Below the pieces are notes generated by a model. That model saw nothing but the letters and a program-made list of their open reading frames with translations, was not told the origin of the DNA and did not search any database. The translations under genes and the position numbers were made by a program. Shown here piece by piece: positions 1 through 26,099 of a stretch of 64,000 bases of DNA. Source of the stretch: Lumbricus terrestris (Eukaryota; Annelida; Clitellata; Crassiclitellata; Lumbricidae). Position 1 is the stretch's first letter, and each line of letters begins with the position of its first letter. The stretch covers positions 14,705,668 to 14,769,667 of the forward strand of contig OX457052.1 of NCBI GenBank assembly GCA_949752735.1, read 5' to 3'.

Positions 1-3000
1 GGTAACTCACTGACACGTATACGAGATAGAACTCGGCGTGACGTTCAATCTGACACCAACTTTGTAAAGATCGGTCCCCAAATAACAAAGTTACACTCTC
101 TCGACCGATACGCTTTCGGCCTTGAATGGACTTCAACCAACACGTACAAATACAAGCCGGCACGGCTAAGCGAACACTCACGACCCTGCTACTCGGTCGA
201 CGCAAAGACCAGTAGGTGAAAGTAAAGATATTCGAAAGAGCCAAGTTTACAATTTCATACAGTCGCGGGCGTATGGAGCCGCGGGTCTCCAACACAGACC
301 TGTACGGGGACGGTCGCTCGCTAGGGCGACGCCGTGGGCCGTACGCCAAGGGAAAGACGTGCGTTCGGCCAAAGACCGGGAGAAACTCTTCGCGAGTTAA
401 TACCGTCTAGACACTCACTCACACTCGTTAACTCTCAACAGGTAAGATGTTCGCACAGACCAGACGAACAGTTTGACACCAAGTTTACGTAGATCGGACT
501 AGGATTGACAAAGTTGTCCGGTAAGCCTCGACCTCTCTCGGCCGATCGCTCGGTAGCCGGGTAGCAGGCCGCGATGAGCTTTGCGAACCTCTACTGATTT
601 ACTGAGAGCCCACAGCCACTATCTCTCGTTAGGCACGGGTGTACCTAGGCAGGACGAACAATCTGACACCAAGATTGAAAGGATCGGACCAGAACTGACA
701 AAGTTTTCCCTTCGCCCGAAAGCCCGTTGCACGGCGATCGGCGAAAACTCGTATTGGGAAAATACGCCGGCGTCGGCAGACAGCGGTTGCAGCCGATCTA
801 CCGTTGCTGGCCTTTTCCGATTCTAGGCGAAAGACCGGGAGACCAAGTTTGCGCACTTCTCCCGTCGAAACCGTAACCGTCACTGACTAACTCTTCACAG
901 GTAAAGTATTCTCCTCGTCGAGACGAACAACCGGACACCAAGATTGGACGAATCGGACGACAGATGGCAAGGCCGCTGAAACCGCGGCCGGTCTTCGCTG
1001 CACCAGGCGAAAGACCGCAGAATCAAGTTTCGCGTCGGCTAAGTCCTTTTCACGCGCGAGGCGTTTCCTCTAGACTATACCGCCGTAACCGTAACAGATG
1101 CTGACAAACTCTCAACAGGAAAAGTCTTCTACTCGTCCAGATGAACGAGGTTGTCGCTTAGATCGAAGCGATTGGACCACAGGATACAAAGTTATTCACG
1201 CTGACACTTTCGTTGGCGGCCGGTCTCTTCGGCGGCGCCGGTGAAATCACAAATATGCCTCTAGCTCCCAAACGCGGCGAGCTAGACCAGGTCTCTTGAC
1301 ACTTTCACGGGCAAATCGTATGCGCCGCACGATCTGATGCAGGTTTCACCACTGTAGAGTCAAATTTCACCGAGTAGGCCACTGACGGACACAAGGACTT
1401 GGAGTCGATGTCGCTGCGGGAGCTGAACCGACCTATCGCCGAAGAGTCGAAAGTGCGTACTTCACCCTAGTATCTAATCGGTAACTGTAAATTACGCGTC
1501 AGCCGAGCATTTGCTCGACCGAGCTGCGTTCTGGTACACTACGCTTTGACAGAATTAAGGGGGCTGCACCCTTACTTACTGTCGCCTCTACCCGGCGCTT
1601 ACGGGTAAACTTATCGTTAGATCTCGCCGGCGGCAAGATATAGGTATCACGGTATTTCTTTGCACTCTTCTTCAGTATGTCACTCCCCACAGGCGTATTC
1701 AATGGCAATGGGTTTTTACGCGATCCGCCGAGGCAGAATGCGCGCCGCCCGTAGCACTCGTCGCTGGCGATCGGCCACGCGGGGAATAGAAGGCGCGACG
1801 AACTCTGAGCCCTCAATCCAACGCGCGGTCCGAGGCGAACCAACAACGGACGATCACCGTTTATCGCTTTCAAGGTACCACTGAATCCGAATTCACGTTC
1901 ACGACCAAGCTGGAATGACGAAATATTCACTGGCGCACGAGGCGTCGATCGTCCGGGCAGCGCCCGCGACACTGGATGACGGCGCGTAGCGTCGATGAAC
2001 GGCGTGGAAGCACTCACGGCGATCACCAACACCGTCTTCCGATCGTAGGCAGAAAGGTAACCAGTATTCTTCTCCGGATCGTAGAGCCGAAGCGTCTCTG
2101 TAGCTTGGCGGGTTTCACCCTAACCCGTATATTTTAACCGCACAGGCGGCGAGGCGCTCGCTGGCGTGGCCGAGGTCCGTAGGGGGCTGAGTCCTACGAG
2201 ACCGGACCCGTCGCTCAGCAGCAGATGCTGGGTCGAAGTGTATACGCTATATTATATGCAGAAAACCTCTCTGGCGTTCTACACCGACATGATAACTCGA
2301 CACGAGCGAGGAATCGTCGGTCTGATAACTGCGAAGGTCCAGGTGACTCAAATTCAACAGACGAGGCCTTACCGCTTATCTACGGTTGCGCGCTCGCCTT
2401 GGCCGGCCGTGCAGATTAACCGACGCGGGCCGCCAAGGGTAACAATTCCAGTGCTATGCCACTCGTACAAGGCAATCTGTCTCACTGTGTAAAAGAGCCA
2501 CTTGTCTTTCCGGGTTCACCGAGGATTAGCGCACAAAGTCGATACTTCAAAAGACACCAGGGACAATGAGAACTGCTTGACACCTCGGATCAGTTCAATA
2601 TGTATGATGAGCTGACGGGCTCGTGGCGGATAGGATGCCGAGGCCTATACGACGCCGGAGCCTCGATCAGACGGTGCGGTAAAACTGCTTTCTTTAACGC
2701 TGCAAGCACTCAGCGGGTCTGATTTTCAACACGGCACTAAATGCCAGGAGACAGTCACAAGTAAGACGGGATGAGCCACCACCAACTCTCCCTGGTGCGT
2801 CGTAGCGGGGCGATGCCCAGTCGGCCGCCGCTCGATCGTCACCGCAGGTAACGTGTAACCTCCGCGGGTGCGGATTCGCTCAAAACACAATATTTCTCTT
2901 CAAATTCACCAGGAATCGTTTGGACACCAACAAACCAACGTAGCAATGTCAATTCAACGTGTCTGGGCTGCGTAGAGATCAATGAGAAGAACAGAGTTGA

Positions 3001-3565
3001 TGCTCATTGACCATGGAGTAATCGCCACTACTCCACGTATATAGCAGAACACCGTGTGGCAGGCTTTATTCCACCGGAATATCGCTGTCTGCACGCTATA
3101 CTTTGGCATAAAATCAACAATCGGTCTTCCGTATAGAAAAACCGTTATTAATTCGCCAAAAATCCAGTTGTTGTCCGATCGTTACCGGGTTTCTTTCTAT
3201 CGTTTCCGAAACGACTTCTCCGTAACTTACGTCCTAAATTAAAGCTATCGGACCTACCTAAAATTTATTATCGAATTAACCCTAAACCTAGTTTTGCCTA
3301 TATAAGGGTTTGAGACGCGGTTTGGCTGTGTTATACCTCGCCGTCGCTCTCGTCTGCTTCCAGCAATGTTTCACAGACTTTGCGCTATCGATTGCCGTCG
3401 TTCTATAGCGCATACACCGTAGCGCATATACGCCCATAAATTAAACCTACAGGACAGACCTAGGATTATTTATCAGGGGACTTATGCCTTACCTATGATG
3501 GATCTAAATACACGGTTTGGCTGCTTTAAGAGCGTAACCGTTGCTCCGGCCTTGTTTCCAGCTTA
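1..3565. repeat. CpG-rich block of diverged tandem repeats, no gene recognised
   Basis: Related segments recur with the core GACGAACAATCTGACACCAA, followed by an ATCGGAC-like stretch and ACAAAGTT, near 41, 463, 651, 919 and 1137. Spacing is about 190-420 bp, so the unit is probably close to 200-220 bp. A second block, (G)CGAAAGACCG..., recurs near 199, 366, 827 and 1008. A third, ACTCTCAACAGG(T)AAA, recurs near 432, 889 and 1110. Weaker echoes appear near 2890. The block is rich in CpG and lacks TAGGCCTA, unlike the rest of the window. It could be rDNA-type spacer, a LINE 5' monomer array, a satellite, or the end of a large element cut by the window edge. I do not recognise it. Open frames here, including the 177-codon one at 1499-2032 on the minus strand, look like chance frames in GC-rich DNA. 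Confidence 0.55.
3230..3565 (+). repeat. Two imperfect ~200-bp units, each with a CGGTTTGGCTG block
   Basis: The block at about 3317-3363 (CGGTTTGGCTG...CTTCCAGC) is echoed at about 3514-3563, roughly 197 bp on. The sequence just upstream (TAAATTAAA...CGGACCTACCTAAAATTTAT versus TAAATTAAACCTACAGGACAGACCTAGGATTATTTAT) is also repeated. The first copy carries TATATAAG at 3299-3306, about 20-30 bp before the repeated block, which resembles a TATA-type promoter. No open frame follows, so any promoter role is speculative. Confidence 0.4.
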
Positions 3566-3628
3566 GTTTAACAAGGCAGCCGATCGGTGTTTCTCGTAAC
3601 GAACATTGTCTTGTGGCTGAAACGCCAC

Positions 3629-4146
<518 letters not shown>

Positions 4147-4425
4147 CAATAGGCCTATAGAGCCCTCTAAAAAGAAAAGCACCGAGTTATATATCAAATG
4201 AAGAAGGCAACGGATAACAGTCACACGATTCAATGATTAATTAATATCTAATATTATTGGGTAGTGCCACAGGTCAAAACTTTCCTCTTTCAATCAGCGT
4301 TTCAAGCAAAATAGTCATAATTGCGACACTCCAATGACTCACGGGTGAACACGCCCACAGTAAATTGCATACATTGTATTTGAGAAGTCACTGAAACAAT
4401 GCACATACAGCGTCGCCTGAGAATT

Positions 4426-4649
4426 ACTTGTCGTATGTCCATTTTTTTCAAAATCGAGTTTAGACTTGATTTGTAGCAAAAAATTGTTTATCTTTCTTCA
4501 CTGTTAACCGTTAGGAGATACGACAAGTTGTTTTAAAGATATTCAACGAAAACTACCTGTCGTGTGTCCCAATTTCAGTGTTGTTTTTGTCGTAGCCTAT
4601 ATCTCCAGAGAAAGCTCGTCGTTGATTTGACGATAAGGAGATACGACAT
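4426..4649. repeat. Two adjacent short inverted-repeat units (~100 bp each)
   Basis: Unit 1 (4426-4528) starts ACTTGTCGTATGTCC and ends GGAGATACGACAAGT, a 15-bp inverted repeat with one mismatch. Unit 2 (4555-4649) starts ACCTGTCGTGTGTCC and ends GGAGATACGACAT. A third left end (GTGTCGTATGTCC) lies at about 4680. A diverged relative with the same inner sequence (CCAGAGAA.GCTC.TCGTTGATT) is near 40690. This looks like a tiny MITE-like family; no target duplication was identified. Confidence 0.6.
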
Positions 4650-5318
4650 CAATACACTGCCCACTTCGTTGTATCATAGTGTCGTATGTCCAGGTAATAA
4701 AAACGTTCTTTTATTGAAAAAGGGTATTAAACTTGCGAAAATTGAAACGAACAAAGTCGCAAATGATTGTGTATTGCTTTCTTTTATCATTTCATTTTTT
4801 TTTATTCTTCTCATCAGGATGACTTGCAATTGATTTAGACCTAAATCCATTTTATACAACATTTTCCAAAGTTTCACAGAACCGTTTACCGTTCTAAATT
4901 TCAGTTTAATTTTAATGCAACATCCTTTTATTAATGTCGATGCTTTAATATGACGTCTTTGCCTGAAGTTTTATTGCACTGAATATCTTTTTTGGCGTCC
5001 AGAGTTGCGAAACTTCTACCTCGTTTTTCTCGGAATTCACAAAAGTGGACATACGCGAAGATAATTCTCAGGCGACGACATGTAGGCCACACAAATATAG
5101 GCCTACACATGCACCTAATCGTGCAAGAAAACACGCAATCGCATAGGCCTATATACACCCAGCGTGTCCTTGGCATGTTGCGTAATCAGCCAAGCAAAGA
5201 GGAGAAACGGCTTTTGCCCTTCAGAGGACGCTTTGGTCTTATCCGGCGTTATGTATACATGTATCTCAGCGATGGGATACTTTACTTAAGCAGAAACGTC
5301 TTATTCAGCCATAAGCAT

Positions 5319-7010
5319 TAGAGTGGTCCAAAAAGACAAAATGTCGAAAATTAATTTGGGTCACATGTGTTCTTGTTCCATTCACTTCAGATAGTATTTG
5401 AACCAATTTTGGTGTCATTTGAAGAATATTTAGAGGTGACTCAATTTTGAACGATAATTTTGTTTCTTCAAAATTTTCGTCATAATGTAGTACATTGCAT
5501 TTATGACCCAAAAGTGTTTTCAAACAAGACCAAAAGCAAATAACTATTTAGTGTTAACTGTTTAGTAAGTTCCTACGTAATAAGATCGCCATTAAAACAA
5601 GTCTTTATTGATATGTTCCTCTAGAGAGACTTTCATGGCTCCGGAATGGCTTGACAAAGGTATTGTCTTCGATTCTCGACTCTTGTCACAGAAGAGTTGA
5701 ATATCTGGATGAAAGCAATACCCTTTTCTGCGCTGTGGGCCTAATTTATTACTTTAATCTGCCTGGCTTTGTCTTTCAATTTGTTATAAATTGAATGCAA
5801 CAGTGCCAAAGTGTGGTGGCGTCGAGAAGAAAGCCTAAGCTTCATCTGCCAGCCACTTGCTGGCAATGATCATATGTCGATGAGTCAAGATCTTCGGCTT
5901 GTCCCAATGTCACATATATGATTCCAGTGAATTTCCAAAGTTCAACATTTTGCATTCAATTCCGTTTGATGCTATATTCTTTTCAGAACATTTGAGCTTC
6001 GTAACCAAAGTGGTCTTTGCATTAAATCATATCAACGTGGGTTCAAAGAGACCAGGTGTCTCTTGAAAGCGGTTGTGGCAGCATTCTGCACAACAACGTT
6101 GCAAATGTTAAGTTCTGACTAGTTGAACAGTGTCAAATAATTGTTTGGAGCTCTCTCTTGTCCAAGCAAGCTTCATGATCATATTCCATAGAAAAGAGAG
6201 GCAAAAAGGCTGACATTAGATCTGTTAAAACTTTATCATCTCAAATGCGAAGAGTCATTTGATTTTTGAGGATTTTGCTAGAAATTGGTTAGCGGTGTTA
6301 CATGGTGTACTGCCCCAGAAGCTGGAAACGAAATTGCACTTCTCCTCTCAAACACCTATCAAGAAGGATGACATGCGATAATTGCAGAAGCTCGTCGTAA
6401 TCTTCACGTTGGTGTTGGTTTTTCACATAAATCGTTTGAATGAACCTACATCTGGACCCCTGGTTGTTCCGAGGGTTGTGGGAGTAAAGATAACCACTGG
6501 ATTTCATAGATGCGAGCACACAGCAGTGGCTCCTCATTGAGTGTCTGTTAGATAAGTGTACAGCTGTACATGTGCAAGTCTTTTGAGGCCATTTTATCAA
6601 ATGCAAGCTCATATATCCTCTGCTGCCGATTCCCATCATCCGACATTTGAAGACAGGCATTAACTTGCTGTTTTCAATTCTCTAATAAACTTGGAAACTA
6701 CAAGAAACGTTTCTCTCCAGCTCCAGAAACACATTCAGAATGGTCTGGACGAATTCTAGTTAACGTTTGCCATAGCAGTGCAAAGGAGAGGTACCTCGGC
6801 TGAATAAAAATCCTGTTCAGCTGCAGCCTTAGCCTGCGTGTGGCAATTCTAATGCCAGAAAAAATTTCAAGTTTGAGCCACCTCTAAATATCATTGAATC
6901 CTTCTAATTTTTGGCATGTAAGCTCCCTTGGTGTATAGGAACAAGGACAACTGTGACCCAATTTGATATTTGAAATTTCATTTTTTTACATGGTAAGATG
7001 GACCACTCTA
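5319..7010. mobile_element. hAT-type DNA transposon remnant, 1.69 kb, 8-bp TSD
   Basis: The ends are TAGAGTGGTCCA and its exact reverse complement TGGACCACTCTA. A perfect 8-bp duplication, ATAAGCAT, flanks it (5311-5318 and 7011-7018). The 8-bp duplication and the TAG-type terminus fit the hAT superfamily. The interior has only a 120-codon minus-strand frame (6298-6660) of uncertain identity and no recognisable complete transposase. It is therefore probably non-autonomous or a decayed autonomous copy. Confidence 0.85.
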
Positions 7011-7018
7011 ATAAGCAT

Positions 7019-8400
7019 AATAGACTGCTAAGCGTAAAATGCAAATCTGCTGATGGTGATGACTTGCATTGTTGGCTTTATATATCCAGGGGGCGTTCCT
7101 CTGTCACGCGGTTTCCGTACTTAAACCTGGTGTTATGACTAAAGCTTAGCATATTATCATAACAAGGACTTTGGCTTTCAAGTAGGCCTAGGCCTAGTTC
7201 AGGAGACGTGCAGTTCTGTCCTTGTTACAGACGTTGCTTAAGAAAGAAGTCGAACACCAAAACCTGCATAAAGGTGATTTTCCAAGATATTGAGTTTGAT
7301 ACATCATTTCAACGGCCTTTTCTCAGTCTTTAAAATGACACAACACTTATTACTCTAGCTTTATTCCAACCAAAGATATAAAGAAAAAAGTGATCCAATT
7401 AAGCTAATTAATTAACCAATTAACTTAATTAAAACAAGCTAATTTGCATATCAAGAACATTAAAATAGCTCTAAGACTTGTGTTTAAAAAAATAAAAAAT
7501 GAATTTTAAAAAAATTATTTTTTTAGTAAATTTTGCACAAAAGTAAAAAATCACAAAAATCACAAACATACTATTTCCCTAAATATCTCTGATGTGTAAT
7601 TTCCGACCTAATGCTGATTTCGGAGTGGACAGCCACAAATCTCGAAATTCTTTAACGCCAAAGAAGCTTGTTCATGGAAAAAGTCGCTTTGTTGTGACTC
7701 CACACTTCTCGCACAACTCGAATCTCCTGTGTCTCTGTCTTCATCCCGCTTCCTATGGACCATCCTAGTTACAATTCACTGTTTATATTAAAGCCCTAGT
7801 TATAAATTGCTTAAATCCTTTAGTCTGACAGCTTTTGACTTCACTATGCAGATACACGACACGATGTACACTATAGCCTACAGACTACAGTTTTTTGGAT
7901 TATTTTTTCATTTAAAGTCAACAACACTTCATACAAACAACATTACAATGTCTCTGCCGTTCGTTCTTGTCTAACAATTAACTTAATAATAAACGCAATA
8001 CAAAAATGAGCTTACATCCGCTTTGCATAGATTAAAATAGGACTACTGTAGAAAGTGTTTATCAATCGGTTTAACGCAGCTTTGAGAGCTGTCTCTTAGC
8101 CAGACAAAAGAGAGGTGTATAATAGGCTACGAAGTGACACGAAGTTTACAATCAGGACCTAAAAAAAGCGCTACAAAACAGTTACTCCGATGAGTGTTTT
8201 ATGTCAATCAATGTATTTCGAGCCGAGCATAAAAGATCAAAGAGAAGTCTATGATTTAGAATAGATAGGCCTACTGTAAAATCATATGGGTGATTTTAAG
8301 TTCTGTTGAGCAAGAGCGATGTTTATTTTAGAATACCTCTGTGGCTGACCTGATCTCTCTTGGTGCACGCGCTTAATGCAGGCCTTGAGTTCCTTTCAGT
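7019..8400. other. Intergenic, no gene seen
   Basis: This stretch is AT-rich, notably 7375-7570, with several TAGGCCTA motifs. I find no exon-like open frame, tandem array or clear terminal repeats. Confidence 0.5.
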
Positions 8401-8411
8401 GTGCGTTCCTG

Positions 8412-8645
8412 ACCGTCTATCTGTCTGTCTACCCGTCTGTCCACCTGTCTGTCTATTTACCTGTCTGTCTGTCTACCTGTCTGTCTACCTGTCTGTCTAC
8501 CTGTCTGTCTACCTGTCTGTCTACCTGTCTGTCTACCTGTCTGACTGTGTACCTGTCTGTCTACCTGTCTGTCTACCTGTCTGTCTACCTGTCTATCTGT
8601 CTACCTGTCTGTCTGTCTGTCTGTCTACCTGTCTGCTTAGCTGTC
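8412..8645 (+). repeat. CTGTCTAC-type minisatellite
   Basis: About 230 bp of alternating CTGTCTGT and CTACCTGT steps, effectively a TCTG/TACC tetranucleotide array with a 12-bp higher-order period. The Cys/Leu/Ser/Val-rich frames across it are artefacts of the repeat. Confidence 0.9.
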
Positions 8646-9273
8646 TGCCTATCGCTCCACTAATTAGAGTCCACTCTCGGGTCTTAATTTTACCAAGGCG
8701 ATGCGCTGTCAGTGGCTGTCTCATGATGATTTCATAGCATGCAATGTATTTCTAATGTACATGTACAGCAGGTATACAATGTCATGTAGTCCCTAGAGTA
8801 TTTCACAGCGGCATTTGCAAACATAAGTCAATCTAAGAAGATTTTTATGATCATGATCCTACAATTCAGCCGCCATAAAACTAGAAAACCCTAAAACCGT
8901 TTTCCAGTTCGGCCTAAGTAGGAACACGTCAACACACCTCCCCTTGAGATGACTATATACTCAGAGTCAGAAGCGTTTCCAAACCCAGCCCGAGCAAAAA
9001 AGACAAGGTTTCAAATTAAAAGCAGGCCTATCAGTATTCAGTGTGCATGACTTATGGAACAGGCGCAGCTCCAGAGCGAGGTCATTGGACCCATACCATG
9101 AAGAATGCACGGTTTTGCAAAATGCTATACGGGCCAACTGGACCACCCGAACCACGCTCTGCAGAACTAAGAGAGCGCCTATACCCCGGGTCCTCGATAC
9201 GAGCTCACTGAGGTTCATTAGGCATGTTGGTGGAAGGCCAAGCTAAATGGCATCGAGGGGAACACATCCATAT

Positions 9274-9476
9274 CAGGGCTATCTTTTTTTTAAATTTTAG
9301 AACTGCACAACTCCTTCTTTTCTTTCCCATCTTCCAGGGCAAATTATTTCCAATCGGAGGACAATGACCTTTTTGCTAGTTTTAGGCCTAACTGTACAGA
9401 AGTGCTTCTATAATACAACTGCACAATCCATTTAGAACTGCACATTTTGTGTACAACTGCATATAAAAAAGCCCTG
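9274..9476 (-). mobile_element. CAGGGCT-family MITE, 203 bp, 8-bp TSD
   Basis: It begins CAGGGCTAT and ends AAAAAGCCCTG, flanked by a perfect 8-bp duplication ATCCATAT (9266-9273 and 9477-9484). The interior (GAACTGCACAA, ACTGTACAGAAG, GCACATTTTGTGT) is shared with the copies near 14207, 27460, 33238 and 35489. It is a non-autonomous hAT-like element without coding capacity. Confidence 0.85.
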
Positions 9477-9899
9477 ATCCATATCACTACAATTAATAGC
9501 AATAGCATCAAACCGAACAATGTAAAAAAAGGAGCATCAAATATACGACCGATATTTTAATCGTGGTCTTTGGCATCGTTCAGCCTCATCATCTGCAGAC
9601 AATAGCAATGTCGATGCAGCACACAATCAAGCATAGAAGACAGCAGCAGCCGCTTGTATAGCCTAAGTACCTCTCTGCTTCTGTTATGGCTGCTGCAGCT
9701 GAGATTAGTCTTCTAGGAAGAGATGCGGACAATCTAATTAAAAGGAGAGAACAGATGCTTGGAGTGGCCACAAAGATGTCGCAGTGTAAAGAAACAGGTC
9801 TCTTTGTGTAGCGCCTCTTTATGGGTGAACGCGTCAAGAGAATTGTGCGACTGGATGCCTATCATAATGCAAGAAAATTAGATATTCCCAGCCCTTCGA

Positions 9900-10020
9900 C
9901 CACTCGTACGGTAATCGTAATCGTAAACTCGAAATTTCTAAAGCGCCACTCGAAAGCCAAGCGCGGGGCACCAGCTTATTCATGAGCGCTGCGTTGAGTT
10001 AAAAGGGTTGTCCGTTAGAG
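9900..10020 (+). repeat. Dispersed repeat fragment (CACCAGCTTATTCATGAGCG family)
   Basis: The segment AAAGCGCCACTCGAAAGCCAA...TTATTCATGAGCGCTGCG reappears with substitutions near 17640-17705, 25340-25450 and 52620-52720. In the last copy it is preceded by another repeated block (ACCTGTTGCGGTGTGTCA, also near 27365 and 43230). It is a dispersed family of unknown class, possibly a SINE or LINE 3' region. Confidence 0.5.
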
Positions 10021-10849
10021 TGTTTAATAGGTATCTCTGGAGGGGGAAGTTCCCCAGGAATGACATTCGCGGAAAAATCTAGAGCTCTCCAGAAAAATGA
10101 TATTCGCAACATTTCCCCCACCCTGCAGGTAAATTGGAAGGATGGTGTTCACAGGCATATTAAGCAACAAAATTGTTTCTCTAAAAAAGTAGCAGGACTA
10201 CAAAATGTCGTCAGATAAAATCGACCGGACAAAGGGTGTCTCCGGTGGCTGCGTGTAGCGGTTGCGGTCCACCCAAAACGACCGTTTGACCCCCCCCCCT
10301 CCAAAAAAATTGAAACCCCCAAAAAGCGGTGGATGGATTATACCATTACCACTGACCTGTTTATATCTCTATGTGTTGCTTCTATCTGCTTCTGTAGACG
10401 TGTTTTTCTGTGTTTAATTTTCTTTCATATTGGCTAAACAAAATATCTGTGTCTTTCCCTCGTCGCTACTAGTCTGGTCTATCTATGTCTCCTCTTTGCA
10501 TTGATTCTTCTCCATCCATCGCCCGTGGCTGCAGATTAGTATACGCTCTGCGCATACGATGTATTATTCAAGAAAAGCCCACTGTTCAGCCACTCTATTA
10601 ATCTTACTTGGTCACTTAGCCACCTGATCGTTAAATCGTAATGTATAAAAAACATGCAACAAATAGCTTAAATATAGACAATAGACCTGGCAGTAGCATT
10701 ATCGCTCTGGGCACAAGGGCAGAATCAAAGATGCATGCTCGGAATACTCTATTGAATCAAGAGTTTCAGCATTATTTTGGTAAAACGGAGTGCAAAAATA
10801 ATATAGGCCTCTGTATATATATACAGCCTATAATTTTATTTAATAGCCT

Positions 10850-11085
10850 ATATCGTTTGTTTGTATGTGCACTTGCTATATCGCCCCTTCAAACTCACTT
10901 CTCAGAGGCGCTCCCGACTACAGAGCGGACACTGCATCGGAGTTTCACGCCGAAGCGCGGAGCAATTGCGAGTGGAGGACTTGCCCAAGGTCCCTACGCG
11001 TCAGCTTTGAGGTGGATTCGAACCTGCAACCCTTCGGCTGCATGGCGACGAACATGACCACTACACCACCGCGCTGTATCCTAGT
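10850..11085 (-). mobile_element. tRNA-derived SINE (copy 1)
   Basis: Read on the minus strand it starts with an A-box-like TGGTGTAGTGG and a B-box GGTTCGAATCC. The middle runs through CTTGGGCAAGTCC and AATTGCTC, and the tail is GGAGCGCCTCTGAG...GGGGCGATATA. These internal pol III promoter boxes and the repeated tail define the SINE family found throughout the window. Confidence 0.85.
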
Positions 11086-11829
11086 AGTTCAGGCGATATT
11101 TAGAGTTGACCGACTGCAGTGTCTAAAACAACACTAGCCATCAATGTAGCCTGTAATATGAAAACATGAAAGTCACTTGATTTCGAGAGGCGTATTTCGC
11201 AAGCGCATGACTTTTTACGTGCGCACGTGCCAATGAGTGCAAAAGATCTTCTATAAAGTCTTAGGAAGTGGAACGAGGCCACGGAAATTGCTGGCTGATT
11301 AGTCAAGAAAAAGAGCAAAACATTGTAGATTTACAGGTCGACCAATTGAAGGAACTTCACATTCATCGTAGACGGGTGAGAAAACTTCTAGAAACACTGT
11401 ACAGCAGGTAGGCCTAGAATCATAGTTTAACTGCTTGTTTTAGACAAGTAGGCCTATATCAAGTTTTTATGAGCTAGTCTTTATGACGCGTACGTATATT
11501 TTACGTGACGCCGGGAAAAGTTTAAGATGTGTTAAGGGCCAATACAATCACAATTGCTAAATAGTTTGATATAAGCTCTGTAATAGTCCCTCAAACTCAG
11601 AAATGTTGATAGTTTCCTTTCGTTAAAAGCACATGCAGCTACGCATGCTAGTTAGGCCGATCTCTTTTCACATGTTAGTTAACTATAGGTAAGATTTTGC
11701 TCTGTAGAAACCTTTAACCGTGTATTTAAACTTAAACCTTTTTCGGTCATTATATCCTGATCATCATCTTTCACTATTTAATTCAATGTTTATTAGGCCT
11801 ATACAGTGATCCTTGCTAGGAAATAGGAT

Positions 11830-12445
11830 GAAAGGAGACTGCTGGTGGTGGAGATGAGTTGGCTAAGGAGAATCAATGGCATAAGCAGAGGAGACAAGAT
11901 CAGAAACACAACAACAGGAAAGAAGCTAGGAGCAGAGGAAACAGTGGTGGAAAAGATAGAAAACAGAAGACTTAAATGGTATGGTCACGTCGAAAGGATT
12001 GACGACAAAAGATTATCACTCGCGATCCTGCAGGACACGTCGAAGGAGAAAGGAGTATAGAGGGAGACAACGAAAGAAATGGATGTACAATATCAAGGAA
12101 GATTTGAAATGCAAAAACACGAACCTGACCATGGCGGGCTAAACTGTCAGGAACAGAACACTGTGGAGAAACTTCATAAGGGCCTCGTCGTCAGGAAACT
12201 GATGGAAGAGAAGAAAGAAAAAGAAGAAGACAAGAGAAACTAAAGTTTGTCAAGATACCTTTTTCATGACATCCTCTGTCCCTGGCAGTTGGTTCTTTCC
12301 GTAGACGCTTCAAGACCATTATGAGCACAGGAGAAACTCGACCATGGTGGGCGAAACTATCAGGGACAGAACACTGTTGAGAAACCTCACAAGGGCCTCA
12401 TCGTCAGGAAACTGCTGGAAGAGAAGAAAGAAGATGATGATCCTT
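11830..12445 (+). mobile_element. LINE ORF2 C-terminus and duplicated 3' end
   Basis: The frame at 11845-12060 encodes LRRINGISRGDKIRN and later RRLKWYGHVERID. This is the familiar C-terminal stretch (RRLRWFGHVERM-like) of endonuclease/reverse-transcriptase ORF2 proteins of non-LTR retrotransposons. After it, a segment beginning ACCATGGCGGGCTAAAC (about 12127) and ending in GAAGAGAAGAAAG is repeated at about 12342-12440. The element is 5'-truncated, as is usual for LINE insertions, and ends about 190 bp before the first cathepsin coding exon. Confidence 0.75.
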
Positions 12446-12595
12446 GCTAGCGGGTTCAGGCCCTACACGACTCTTCCTTTGAGCGGACATAGCATTTTTA
12501 AGTATCACATCTGCTAAACTGTTTTAGCTTTGCTTAGGCCAAAATTTTAAAACAGTGTTGCTACGGAATAATTTTTGTTGCTATTTTGAAATATT

Positions 12596-12610
12596 GTGAC
12601 TTGTTGTAGG
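12596..12610 (+). other. Probable 5'-UTR splice acceptor of cathepsin gene 1
   Basis: TGTGACTTGTTGTAG|G ends at 12609, 18 bases before the ATG at 12628. Cathepsin gene 2 has the same arrangement (TATCTTTGCAG ending at 30352, six bases before its ATG). This points to a separate non-coding first exon and promoter further upstream in both genes. The upstream exons were not identified. Confidence 0.5.
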
Positions 12611-12627
12611 TTGAACGACGCAACAAA

Positions 12628-26024
<13,397 letters not shown>

Positions 26025-26085
26025 ACCTCGAGATTCGATACATTGACAACTGCACCATTAATTTTTCTTCTGAATCAACCTGCAT

Positions 26086-26091
26086 AATAAA
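26086..26091 (+). terminator. Candidate poly(A) signal of cathepsin gene 1
   Basis: AATAAA occurs 62 bases after the stop codon at 26022-26024 and is the first hexamer downstream. The cleavage site cannot be fixed from sequence. Confidence 0.5.
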
Positions 26092-26099
26092 TGACTTAA

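Noticed and set aside
1499..2032. 177-codon minus-strand open frame
   Set aside because: GC- and CpG-rich repeat block, no recognisable domain, composition of a chance frame; overlapping frames on the other strand are also open.
6298..6660. 120-codon minus-strand frame as a hAT transposase
   Set aside because: No zinc-finger, DDE or hAT dimerisation motif can be recognised, so the element is called only from its termini and target duplication.
8360..8737. Cys/Leu/Val/Pro-rich 125-codon frame
   Set aside because: Translation of the CTGTCTAC minisatellite.
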